Shown in pieces: positions 1 to 5,421 of a stretch of DNA of 6,139 nucleotides. The stretch's first letter is position 1; each line of letters opens with the position of its first letter. Source of the DNA: Chloroflexota bacterium (lineage in GTDB: Bacteria > Chloroflexota > Limnocylindria > Limnocylindrales > CSP1-4); the NCBI GenBank assembly GCA_021786915.1, contig JAJYMP010000618.1, positions 1 to 6,139 on the forward strand, read 5' to 3'. Made by a program: the position numbers and the translations under genes. The notes below the pieces were generated by a model. The model saw nothing but the letters and a program-made list of their open reading frames with translations, was not told where the DNA came from and searched no databases.

Positions 1-120
1 GGGATGGCTACTACACTCAGGAACAGTGGGCAGACTGCAAGCATGGCCATATTCTTCACCATTCTTATTTACAGTATGTCCACCACACTTCCTGCTTCCA
101 TTTCTGCTGGCCTTCTCATG
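1..120. other. Low-GC terminal segment unlike the rest of the window
   Basis: About 58 of the first 120 bases are G or C (48%), while the following sequence is around two thirds G+C. The change is abrupt, near 115-122. The segment has runs such as attcttattt that occur nowhere else in the window. I see no tRNA, integrase site, repeat or recognisable protein in it. The minus-strand frame entering from 207 stays open through it, which can happen by chance over about 40 codons. It could be a chimeric contig end, host DNA at an integration boundary, or an AT-rich insert. Confidence 0.5.
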
Positions 121-207
121 GTCGGGCGGCGTGTGCTCGCCGGCCGGCGGCTCGCCGTTCGGGCCGACGTGGATGATGGGCGGCGGAGGTGGCGGGTTCT
201 TGGCCGT
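1..207 (-). CDS. Start of the gene after portal, function unknown, runs off the window edge
   Basis: The frame after the portal stop stays open from 219 to the window edge. From 207 it reads as a proline-rich N-terminus: MAKNPPPPPPIIHVGPNGEP, then a Gly/Pro/Glu/His stretch ending in PPDHEK near 115. There is no ATG, GTG or TTG in frame. The best start is an ACG at 207-205, five bases after a GGAGG (217-213) and 12 bases after the portal stop. In tailed phages the gene after portal is often a head-maturation protease or scaffold, but nothing visible here identifies one, so I name no function. Only about 207-120 matches the composition of the rest of the window. Below ~120 the frame is open but the DNA is AT-richer and the residues look arbitrary, so the gene may be cut off by a chimeric join. 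Moderate confidence that a gene starts here, low confidence in its extent. Confidence 0.45.
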
Positions 208-217
208 GTCCGCCTCC
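205..217 (-). promoter_or_regulatory. Shine-Dalgarno GGAGG with near-cognate ACG start
   Basis: On the minus strand GGAGG occupies 217-213, a CGGAC spacer follows, and ACG lies at 207-205. The next codons read A-K-N-P-P-P. The spacing is ideal, and one base change (T to C) would turn an ATG into this ACG. No canonical start exists in this frame between the portal stop and the window edge. Confidence 0.45.
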
Positions 218-219
218 GT

Positions 220-1836
220 CTACTCCATGACGGCCGCGTGGGCGAGGGTGACGGGTCCGGTGGCCGTCAGCACGAACGGCTCGCCCGTCATGCCGTCGTC
301 CTCGGTGTCTCCGTAGGGTTCCCAGCCGTGGTCGCCGCGCACCTCGTCGACGGTGCGGATGCCGACCGAGACGTACGTCTTGTCGATGCTGGCCTGTGTC
401 TCGGCGTCCTCGGTGTTGTCGAAGCCCGGCCACTTCCACTCGATCTGGGTGCGACCCCAGACGCGCTGGATGATGTAGTCGAACAGGGAGCGCTTCAGCC
501 ACTGGCGCATGGGATCCGTGCGCGTGGCGGCCGTGGCCTGCGCCGCCTCCTCGGCCGCGCCCTTGGCGCCGATGCTGTTCGACTTGCCGCCGGGCAGCAT
601 CGCGATCTCTTGGGGCTGGATGCGGCAGACCATCATGATCTGCTCGGCGATGAGCTGGTCGGTCTGGTCGCCCGCGAGCTTGATGTCCTTCTGCCACTCG
701 GGCTTACTCCCCGGCGGCAGGACGATGACGCGGTGCTTGTAGGCGATGTCACCGGCAAGGGCGTTCAGCGAGTCCTGCAGGAGGCGCTGCTGCTGCGGCG
801 TGGCCACCTCGGGACCGGGCACGATGTAGACGCCCGGGATCGAGCCCTCGGTGAAGAAGTCGAGCAGCCACTCCTGGCGCTTCATGCCGATGGCCACCGG
901 CACGATGCACTTCTCGACCATGCTGAAGCCGTACGGCGTCCAGGTGCGCGTCGTGTACGGCAGATACAGCATCTGGTCGGCGCTGTACTCCTCCTCGGGC
1001 AGGTCGAGGCTCTCCATGTCCCGCCCGAGGATGACGTCCATCAGATCGCCGCGGGGAATGCCCCACAGGTACTGCTGGTAGGCCGGGGCGGGCGGGCGCG
1101 GACGTCCACCGCGGATGTCGATGACCGGGCGGATCGTGTCGCCGCTGATGAGATCGAGCGCCGCCAAGTCCGAGCCGAAGGGTCCCTTGCCCGCCTTGCG
1201 CGTGGGGTGCAGGTAGATGGAGAGGTTGTCGGCGACGAAGACGTCTTCGAGCGCGGCGCCCATCCAGCCCTGATACCCGGCGTAGTTCGGGTCCGGGTTC
1301 ATGAAGAAGCGCTTGGCCTCGTCGATCTCGTCCGCCAACGCCGCCAGGGCGCCCTTCTGGCCGCGCAGCTGCTTCATGGCCTCCTCGGTGGGACCGATGT
1401 CCCAGTCGAGGCCCAGCATCTCCTCCTTGCGGACGTCAACGCAGGCGCGCAGCACGCTGTACATGTCGGGGTAGCGGCGCAGGGCCTGGAACGAGGCGAG
1501 CTTCAGGCCCTCCGATCCGGGGATGCCGACGGGCAGGTTCCAGCCGACGGGGTACTGCCAGCGGCGCGGGATGGATCGGCCGGTGTCAAGCGGCTCGTCG
1601 AGCTGCGCCGGGACGAGCGGCTCCAGGGGGCCGAAGGCGCCCGAGAGGAAGTCCATCCACTCGCGCGGCAGGCCACCCTGCGTGCCGGTGCGACCGGCGG
1701 TGAACGAGCCGTACGGATCGTTGACGCCGCCGTACTGGGCGAGCATGCCGCCCATCGACCAGGCCGGAGCCGGTCCCTGCGTCTGGCTGCCCTGCTGGGC
1801 CTTGAGGGCGCGGGCAACCGCGCGGATGTCAGCTAT
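220..1836 (-). CDS. Phage portal protein
   Basis: Portal proteins form the dodecameric ring at one capsid vertex through which TerL pumps DNA and to which the tail attaches. The length (538 aa from 1836, 511 aa from the ATG at 1755) suits the family. The assignment rests on overall resemblance to phage portals: a long acidic N-terminal half, the stretch TEGSIPGVYIVPG (about residues 329-341), a downstream Asp/Gln-rich helical region, and a C-terminal TVDEVRGDHGWEPYGD (about 496-511) like the 'T.NE.R...G..P..GD' ending common in portals. It is also in the packaging operon downstream of TerL. The ATG at 1755 has no Shine-Dalgarno and would leave a 77-base gap. In-frame coding continues upstream as IADIRAVARALKAQQG to an ATA at 1836 that overlaps the preceding TAG and follows AGGAG by 5 bases, so I place the start there. 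The start is uncertain; the identity is fairly sure. Confidence 0.85.
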   Translation of the reverse strand: MADIRAVARALKAQQGSQTQGPAPAWSMGGMLAQYGGVNDPYGSFTAGRTGTQGGLPREWMDFLSGAFGPLEPLVPAQLDEPLDTGRSIPRRWQYPVGWNLPVGIPGSEGLKLASFQALRRYPDMYSVLRACVDVRKEEMLGLDWDIGPTEEAMKQLRGQKGALAALADEIDEAKRFFMNPDPNYAGYQGWMGAALEDVFVADNLSIYLHPTRKAGKGPFGSDLAALDLISGDTIRPVIDIRGGRPRPPAPAYQQYLWGIPRGDLMDVILGRDMESLDLPEEEYSADQMLYLPYTTRTWTPYGFSMVEKCIVPVAIGMKRQEWLLDFFTEGSIPGVYIVPGPEVATPQQQRLLQDSLNALAGDIAYKHRVIVLPPGSKPEWQKDIKLAGDQTDQLIAEQIMMVCRIQPQEIAMLPGGKSNSIGAKGAAEEAAQATAATRTDPMRQWLKRSLFDYIIQRVWGRTQIEWKWPGFDNTEDAETQASIDKTYVSVGIRTVDEVRGDHGWEPYGDTEDDGMTGEPFVLTATGPVTLAHAAVME

Positions 1837-2078
1837 GAACGCTCCTGCTCGAGTGCCTCGGGCCAGACCACGAGGTCATGGGGCCACTCGTCCCACGGCC
1901 AGAACTCGACTTCGGTGATCGCCTCGCCGGTCATGACCATGCGCCTGACGCGCGGGCAGGAGCGGGCGTGCCAGCCGCCGCAGTGGCGGCACTTGGTCTC
2001 CGGCGTGAACGACGCGCGCTCCTCGGAACTGATGGGCGTCGGGCGCGGCATGCGGCGCTGGTAGGCGGGCTGGTCCAC
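1833..2078 (-). CDS. Small zinc-knuckle-like protein upstream of portal, function unknown
   Basis: An 81-residue protein. It starts at a GTG that shares one base with the preceding TAG (TAGTG), with no convincing Shine-Dalgarno, so translation is probably coupled to the upstream gene. Its core is KCRHCGGWHARSCPRV (residues 29-44), giving C30-x2-C33-x3-H37-x3-C41, a compact CCHC pattern that could hold one zinc ion. An acidic, Trp-rich C-terminal half follows (VEFWPWDEWPHDLVVWPEAL). The first 28 residues are basic and polar, so an internal ATG at residue 10 (2051) is possible but also lacks a Shine-Dalgarno. From memory, similar short CxxCGG.H...CP proteins occur in phage structural operons, but I cannot attach a function. 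The zinc binding is inferred only from the Cys/His spacing. Confidence 0.75.
   Translation of the reverse strand: MDQPAYQRRMPRPTPISSEERASFTPETKCRHCGGWHARSCPRVRRMVMTGEAITEVEFWPWDEWPHDLVVWPEALEQERS
1834..1846 (-). promoter_or_regulatory. Shine-Dalgarno AGGAG with near-cognate ATA start of portal
   Basis: AGGAG lies at 1846-1842, a CGTTC spacer follows, then ATA at 1836-1834. The ATA overlaps the upstream TAG stop (1835-1833) as ATAG, with the same 4-nt geometry as the ATGA junctions elsewhere in this operon. A G-to-A change at the third base of an ATG would produce it. The only downstream canonical start (1755) has no Shine-Dalgarno. Confidence 0.5.
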
Positions 2079-2266
2079 TATTGGAGGAACAGGTGGCCGA
2101 TCAGGAGCCCGAGCACGAGACAGATGAACGCCCCGACGGTCGGGTAGCGCGCCACCAGCAGCCGCGTACGGGCGGTGATCGTGGCCTGTCCGGTGGCCAC
2201 GTAGTACAGCTCGATCCCGATGTACGCCACCGACATCAGGATCGTGACGACGAGTTCCGGGCTCAT
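2078..2266 (-). CDS. Small two-helix membrane protein, holin-like
   Basis: A 62-residue protein whose ATG overlaps the previous TGA as ATGA. Two hydrophobic segments are visible: about residues 5-24 (LVVTILMSVAYIGIELYYVA) and 44-61 (VGAFICLVLGLLIGHLFL). They are separated by a basic loop with R33, R35 and R40. That predicts a hairpin inner-membrane protein with the basic loop in the cytoplasm. The size and topology resemble small phage holins, which permeabilise the membrane at lysis, but no endolysin gene is in view and the position between terminase and portal is unusual for a holin. A structural or superinfection-exclusion membrane protein is equally possible. There is no clear Shine-Dalgarno, so coupling to the upstream gene is likely. 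The membrane prediction is strong; the role is inferred. Confidence 0.75.
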   Translation of the reverse strand: MSPELVVTILMSVAYIGIELYYVATGQATITARTRLLVARYPTVGAFICLVLGLLIGHLFLQ

Positions 2267-2499
2267 GGCGCGGCGATCGTGTGCGTGGCGACCGACATGA
2301 CCACGCGGCGGAAGCACGGATCGGGGAACGGGCGGTGCCCGCTGCGCGTGATCTCGCGCGTCTTCTCGTCGCGATCGTCGTAGAAGTCGTCGGGCCGACA
2401 GACGTAGCGCTTGCGCTCCGGTGCGCCCACCGGCCAGTAGGCGATCAGGGACTCCGGCTCGCGCGTGAAGCCGCAGGCGGCGCACTTGGCGGTGCTCAT
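2263..2499 (-). CDS. Small Cys-containing protein, possible zinc ribbon, function unknown
   Basis: A 78-residue protein starting at the ATG at 2499. The ATG overlaps the previous TGA (ATGA) and is preceded by GGAGG with a 4-base spacer, which fixes the start. The N-terminus MSTAKCAACGFTRE carries C6-x2-C9, like the first knuckle of a zinc ribbon. Further cysteines are C34 (RYVCRPDD) and C62 (FPDPCFRR), so a four-Cys site is possible although the second pair is widely spaced. The middle is acidic and Tyr/Asp-rich (DDFYDDRDEKT). There is no signal peptide or membrane segment. I do not recognise a family. Its position in a chain of overlapping genes implies co-expression with the packaging proteins. 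Confidence 0.7.
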   Translation of the reverse strand: MSTAKCAACGFTREPESLIAYWPVGAPERKRYVCRPDDFYDDRDEKTREITRSGHRPFPDPCFRRVVMSVATHTIAAP

Positions 2500-2636
2500 G
2501 GTGCCTCCCACGGCCACGGTTCGAGCGACCACCCCCACAGCCGGTTGACCCAGCGCGGCTCGTTCCAGCATCGGAACGCATGGCCGTTCCAGTCGGCGCA
2601 GAGGTGGTCCATCAGCCACCAGGTCAGGTGCCTCAT
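2496..2636 (-). CDS. Tryptophan-rich 46-residue protein, function unknown
   Basis: A short gene starting at the ATG at 2636, overlapping the preceding TGA as ATGA, and ending in an ATGA overlap with the next gene. Both junctions fit the packing of the operon, which is the main support. Nine of 46 residues are Trp (positions 6, 7, 16, 24, 29, 34, 36, 41, 43), about 20%, with two Cys (13, 23). The protein is compact, with no predicted membrane helix of full length. No strong Shine-Dalgarno is visible, so translation probably depends on coupling. In high-GC DNA, TGG codons arise easily, so it could be a poorly constrained ORF, but the exact end-to-end fit argues that it is translated. I recognise no family. 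Confidence 0.55.
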   Translation of the reverse strand: MRHLTWWLMDHLCADWNGHAFRCWNEPRWVNRLWGWSLEPWPWEAP

Positions 2637-2836
2637 TGCGCCGTCCACTGGTGCGCGGCCACGTGCGCGAGCGCCCACGCGAGGTCGTGGCGATCCCAGC
2701 CGGGCTCGTCCTGCTCGCAACCCAGCACGCAGTGCCAGCCCTCGGGGAACGTGCGCGTCTCGCGCTCGTAGTAGCGGTGGCGCTCGACGGCGTGGACGGA
2801 CGCGATGCCGGTGCCGTCGTGAACCGCTAGCGCCAT
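2633..2836 (-). CDS. Small hypothetical phage protein
   Basis: A 67-residue protein beginning at the ATG at 2836, preceded by GGAGG with a 7-base spacer, which supports this start over the open frame that continues upstream. It overlaps the end of the previous gene by 10 bases and ends in ATGA with the next. The sequence begins MALAVHDGTGIASVHAVERH, continues through a charged YYERETRTFPEGW segment, then CVLGC (C36 and C40), and ends in a His/Trp-rich helix (WDRHDLAWALAHVAAHQW). The spaced His and Cys could coordinate metal, but no standard motif is present. It has no signal peptide or membrane helix. I do not recognise its family. Confidence 0.65.
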   Translation of the reverse strand: MALAVHDGTGIASVHAVERHRYYERETRTFPEGWHCVLGCEQDEPGWDRHDLAWALAHVAAHQWTAQ

Positions 2837-3018
2837 GTGTCGCCCTCCGTGGGGAACAGGTGCTTGGACGGCTCGCGCTCGCTCGTGCGCAGCAGCTTGC
2901 CGTCGCCGTCGTGGCACCAGTAGTGCTCGCAGCGCGAACAGCTCGTCCAGCGCGCCCACGGACGCTGCGAGAGGCCGTGGAACGTCAGCCACAGGCCGCA
3001 CGTCGGGCAGTGCGTCAT
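2827..3018 (-). CDS. Small zinc-ribbon protein, function unknown
   Basis: A 63-residue protein whose ATG at 3018 overlaps the previous TGA (ATGA), with a weak AAGG just upstream. It shows two knuckles: C4-x2-C7 (THCPTCGLW) and C27-x2-C30 (SCSRCEHYW), followed by C35 and H36. The 19-residue spacing between pairs is typical of a zinc ribbon. The C-terminal third is basic and polar. Phages often encode such ribbons as DNA- or protein-binding modules, but the sequence does not say which. The same operon carries other Cys-rich small proteins and a ribbon on the end of TerL, so a shared partner is possible (inference). The zinc-ribbon call is fairly sure; the function is unknown. Confidence 0.75.
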   Translation of the reverse strand: MTHCPTCGLWLTFHGLSQRPWARWTSCSRCEHYWCHDGDGKLLRTSEREPSKHLFPTEGDTWR

Positions 3019-3155
3019 TCGGCCTTGGCGGTCGCCATCTGGACCGCCACGATGAACAACAGCGCCGCGCCCGCGAAGTCGACGAGCGAGATCGGCGGCG
3101 ACGTCAGGAGCGCGTTCGCCAGCAGGGCGAGCGCCAGCAGGAAGGCGAGGATCAT
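3015..3155 (-). CDS. Tiny two-helix membrane protein, holin-like
   Basis: A 46-residue gene from the ATG at 3155 to the TGA at 3017-3015. A GAGG seven to eight bases before the ATG supports the start, and the stop overlaps the next ATG as ATGA. The protein is almost wholly hydrophobic: residues 1-17 (MILAFLLALALLANALL), a TSPP turn, and residues 22-40 (ISLVDFAGAALLFIVAVQM), then a short polar tail with one Lys. This predicts a membrane hairpin. The size would suit a very small holin or antiholin, or an accessory membrane protein. No lysis enzyme is in view, so the role is inference. It is the first of two hairpin membrane proteins in this operon, about 750 bases upstream of the other. Confidence 0.65.
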   Translation of the reverse strand: MILAFLLALALLANALLTSPPISLVDFAGAALLFIVAVQMATAKAE

Positions 3156-3192
3156 GCGGCGTACCTCGATAGCTGCAGCGGGTGGGCCGCTG

Positions 3193-3462
3193 TCACCCGG
3201 GGATCGCGTCGACCGAGTCGAACTGATCCACCATCTCGCGCAGGAAGACCTCGAACTGCTCCGGCACCCAGCCGTTGTTCGGGCCGATGGCGGACTCGAT
3301 GGCCTGCCGCAGCGGCGTGGCGTGCTCCGGCGAGCGCAGGCCGTAGGTCAGGCCAAACATGAAGCCCGCGAGAAACGCCTCGTCCCCGTGCCGCTCGCCC
3401 CACATGTCCGCGATCACCTGCAGCAGATAGGCGCGGCGCATCGTGCCGGTGCTCTGGGTCAC
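3193..3462 (-). CDS. Small helical protein after terminase large subunit, function unknown
   Basis: An 89-residue protein starting at a GTG that overlaps the TerL stop as GTGA, with AAGGA six bases upstream. An internal ATG at residue 8 (3441) is an alternative, but it would break the overlap pattern. The sequence appears mostly alpha-helical and acidic: RRAYLLQVIADMWGERHGD, then FLAGFMFGLTYGLR, PLRQAIESAIG, and a C-terminal EQFEVFLREMVDQFDSV. The hydrophobic FLAGFMFGLTYGL patch is too short and too flanked by charge to call a membrane segment confidently. I recognise no family. A 37-base gap follows, the largest in the operon. It contains a 6-bp GC hairpin without a T-run and then the Shine-Dalgarno of the next gene. 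Confidence 0.7.
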   Translation of the reverse strand: MTQSTGTMRRAYLLQVIADMWGERHGDEAFLAGFMFGLTYGLRSPEHATPLRQAIESAIGPNNGWVPEQFEVFLREMVDQFDSVDAIPG

Positions 3463-5084
3463 TCCTCGTCCTTCTGTCTGGGCGGCCCGTCCTTGTACGG
3501 ATCCTCGGCCGGGGCCGGCGTGCCGCAGCGCGGGCAGGGCCGCGCCTTCTGCCAGACGAAGCCGTGGTCGCACTTCTCGCAATGCCAGATGCCGTAGACA
3601 AAGTCGGTGTCCGTGTACACGTCCGGCTCGTAGAAGGCGAGGAGCAGCGCGTCGGCGTCGTCGGGCGAGCGTCCCAAGCGCTTGCGCGTCTCGTCCTTGC
3701 GCTCGACCTTGATACGACCCGCCGAGTCCGGGGCGTACTTGGGTGAGATCAGCTGCCCGATCGTCGTGTCATCCACGGCGCGCAGGTCCCAGGCGCGCGT
3801 GCGCGACAACTCGCGCCCGACCTCCCACCACAGCTCGTCGCGCAGCTTCACGAAGCGTGTCGTGTCGCGCGCCGACTCGCCCACGTTGACGCCCACGATG
3901 TCGGCCTTGAAGGCGCCCTCGGCGCGCAGCTCCACGAGCCGTCCGACGATGCCCCAGCCGATGCCGATGACGTCGATCTTGACGCGCGAGGGGCCGATGT
4001 CCCGGATGGCCTGCACGATCTGCCCCACGACCACCATCGGGTCGGGCGTCTGGCCGCGCCACACGAGCGTCGCGCGCGGGCCGTGGCGCGCGTAGATCAC
4101 GGTGCGGTCGCCGCCCGCGCCCACGTCCACGCCGAGCTCCACGGGACGACGGCCGGTCCAGCGCCCCGCCTCATCCTCCGTCTGACACATCTTGGCCCAC
4201 GCCCACGGCACCACGGAGTCGGACACCGACTCGGGGAACTGCCCGCGCACCTTGGCGAGGTACATGGGCGAGCCCTCGCCCCATTCCTCGCGCCGCTCGG
4301 CCTCCCAGATGGGCGAGACGAGCAGCGGGCGCAGCGCGTCGGGCACCTCCTCGCCCGTGAAGTTGGGCGATTCGAAGGCGTCGATGCCGATGGTGTGCCA
4401 GCCCGATCCCGGCTTGCACACCGAGGCGAAGTAGGACCCCGGGTCATCGGGGTTGCCGATGGCGAGGATGCGGCTCTCCTCGTTCGACGTGAGCGAGGAC
4501 GCGGCGTCCCACAGCTCCTGCGGCACACCGGCCGCCTCGTCGATGACCACCAGCACGTAGCGCGCGTGGATGCCCTGGAAGGCCGCCTGATCGTAGTCGG
4601 CGGGCTTGCGCCCGAAGGCCACGAGTTCGGATCCCAGCCACCATTCGGTCTGGTTCACGCGCCCGGGCAGCTTGCCCTTGGCGTGCGCGCGGTTGATCTC
4701 GCGCCAGAGGATGGCGCGAACCTGCTGAAACGTCGGGGCCGTCGTGACGACGAACGCCTCGCCCGGGCGGTGCGCCGCGATCCACCACGCGCTGATGCGG
4801 GCGGCAAGGAAGCTCTTACCGGTCGAGTGCGCGCTGTGGACGGCCACGCGGCGGTGGTCGCGCACGGCGTCTGCGATCTCGCGCTGCTTCGACCACAGGT
4901 GCTCGTGCAGCGTGCCGGTGACCCAGCCCACCGGATCGGCGGGCCAATCCTCCAGCGCGACGTCGAGGGCGAGGAGCTTATGGTCGGGTAAGGCCCCGAG
5001 CGGCGATCTCCGCCTTGATGGCAGCGCGGAGGGCGGCCTTCTCGTGGTCGTCGAGGGAGTCGATGACATGGACGGGTCCGCCAT
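3459..5084 (-). CDS. terL: Phage terminase large subunit (ATPase-nuclease)
   Basis: TerL packages phage DNA into the procapsid using ATP and cuts concatemers at the start and end of packaging. The 541 residues show the expected order. A Walker A-like P-loop SAHSTGKS lies at 84-91, lacking the usual first glycine. An adenine/Q-type stretch VVTTAPTFQQVRAIL is near 112-126, Walker B LVVIDEA at 178-184, and the coupling-type segment ILAIGNPDD near 206-214. The RNase H-like nuclease has acidic residues at D320 (LGVDVGAGGDRT), D371 (KIDVIGIGWG) and D475/D476/D478 (SPDDADALLLAF). An extra C-terminal zinc ribbon follows, C502-x2-C505-x11-C517-x2-C520, and then a charged tail. The start at 5084 is chosen for a near-perfect AGGAGGTGA at 5102-5094. 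It makes the first ~35 residues overlap terS by 107 bases, and conserved-looking sequence begins only near residue 35. A later GTG at residue 52 is the only other canonical start close by. Confidence 0.93.
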   Translation of the reverse strand: MADPSMSSTPSTTTRRPPSALPSRRRSPLGALPDHKLLALDVALEDWPADPVGWVTGTLHEHLWSKQREIADAVRDHRRVAVHSAHSTGKSFLAARISAWWIAAHRPGEAFVVTTAPTFQQVRAILWREINRAHAKGKLPGRVNQTEWWLGSELVAFGRKPADYDQAAFQGIHARYVLVVIDEAAGVPQELWDAASSLTSNEESRILAIGNPDDPGSYFASVCKPGSGWHTIGIDAFESPNFTGEEVPDALRPLLVSPIWEAERREEWGEGSPMYLAKVRGQFPESVSDSVVPWAWAKMCQTEDEAGRWTGRRPVELGVDVGAGGDRTVIYARHGPRATLVWRGQTPDPMVVVGQIVQAIRDIGPSRVKIDVIGIGWGIVGRLVELRAEGAFKADIVGVNVGESARDTTRFVKLRDELWWEVGRELSRTRAWDLRAVDDTTIGQLISPKYAPDSAGRIKVERKDETRKRLGRSPDDADALLLAFYEPDVYTDTDFVYGIWHCEKCDHGFVWQKARPCPRCGTPAPAEDPYKDGPPRQKDEE

Positions 5085-5421
5085 CAGCGCCCGTCACCTC
5101 CTGGCGGATCGTCTCTCGGTACTTCTCGGGTCGATGTGCGCGCAGCAGCATCTCCATTAGCCGGTCACTCTGGCCGGTCATGGCGCGCTGCCATGCGGCG
5201 GCCTCGAGGGCGTCGACGGCTTCCTGCAGCGCCTCCTCCCACTGCGCCCGGAAGGCCGTGTCGCGGTCGCGCGCTTCATAGGCGCTCTGGCGCGTAATAC
5301 CGGCGGCTTGGCAGGCGGCGCGCACGTTGGCGCTGTTGCGCAGGGCGGCGAGGAAGGCCGGACCCCAGACGCGCGTGCGCGTGCGCGTGCGCGCGTGAGT
5401 GTCAGGACATGTCGCGGTCAG
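4978..5421 (-). CDS. terS: Phage terminase small subunit
   Basis: TerS binds the packaging site on the phage genome and hands it to TerL. From 5421 it is 147 residues, normal for the family. Residues 1-18 form a basic, Arg/Thr-repeat tail. A helix-turn-helix follows at about 23-53 (FLAALRNSANVRAACQAAGI then TRQSAYEARDRD), then an Ala/Glu-rich helix (WEEALQEAVDALEAAAWQRA), LLRAHRPEKYRE (92-103), and an acidic C-terminus. It is directly upstream of and overlaps terL. The only canonical start is a GTG at 5325. It has no Shine-Dalgarno and would cut off the first helix of the DNA-binding domain, whose family-like residues continue in frame upstream. I therefore place the start at the CTG at 5421, which overlaps the methylase TGA as CTGA and follows GGAGG by 4 bases. 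The identity is fairly sure; the start is an inference. Confidence 0.82.
   Translation of the reverse strand: MTATCPDTHARTRTRTRVWGPAFLAALRNSANVRAACQAAGITRQSAYEARDRDTAFRAQWEEALQEAVDALEAAAWQRAMTGQSDRLMEMLLRAHRPEKYRETIRQEVTGADGGPVHVIDSLDDHEKAALRAAIKAEIAARGLTRP
5094..5102 (-). promoter_or_regulatory. Strong Shine-Dalgarno for terL, inside terS
   Basis: The minus strand reads AGGAGGTGA at 5102-5094, a nine-base complement to the 16S rRNA tail. The ATG of terL lies nine bases further on, at 5084. It lies within the coding sequence of terS (codons for R-Q-E-V-T). This is the longest such match in the window and the main reason for placing the TerL start so far inside terS. Confidence 0.55.
5371..5396. 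repeat. Alternating purine-pyrimidine GCGCGT hexamer repeat within terS
   Basis: Three perfect copies of GCGCGT (5371-5388) continue into GCGCGCGT, giving about 29 bases of strictly alternating purine and pyrimidine (5369-5397). On the coding strand it encodes the R-T-R-T-R-T repeat in the basic N-terminal tail of TerS. Such tracts are prone to slippage and can adopt left-handed DNA. Here the simplest reading is a repetitive basic tail. Confidence 0.8.

Noticed and set aside
4..2064. Plus-strand open frame of 686 codons antisense to portal and the small genes
   Set aside because: It crosses several gene boundaries, has no Shine-Dalgarno, is extremely rich in Arg/Leu/Ala/Val/Asp/Gly, and shows no domain. 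High-GC coding DNA routinely leaves one antisense frame open.
3176..3192. GC hairpin (6-bp stem, 5-base loop) in the 37-base gap after the gene at 3193-3462
   Set aside because: The stem is short, there is no T-run on the transcript side, and the next gene follows at once with its own Shine-Dalgarno. It is not convincing as a terminator.
2281..3597. Plus-strand 438-codon frame across the small-gene cluster
   Set aside because: Arg/Ala/Pro-rich composition with no motif. The minus strand here carries eight tightly overlapping genes with Shine-Dalgarno sites at several starts.
4083..4991. Plus-strand 302-codon frame antisense to terL
   Set aside because: Same high-GC mirror effect. The opposite strand encodes an unmistakable terminase with all motifs.
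5408..5410. ATG just before terS as its start
   Set aside because: It reads ATG-TCC-TGA, so it stops after two codons and is not in the terS frame.
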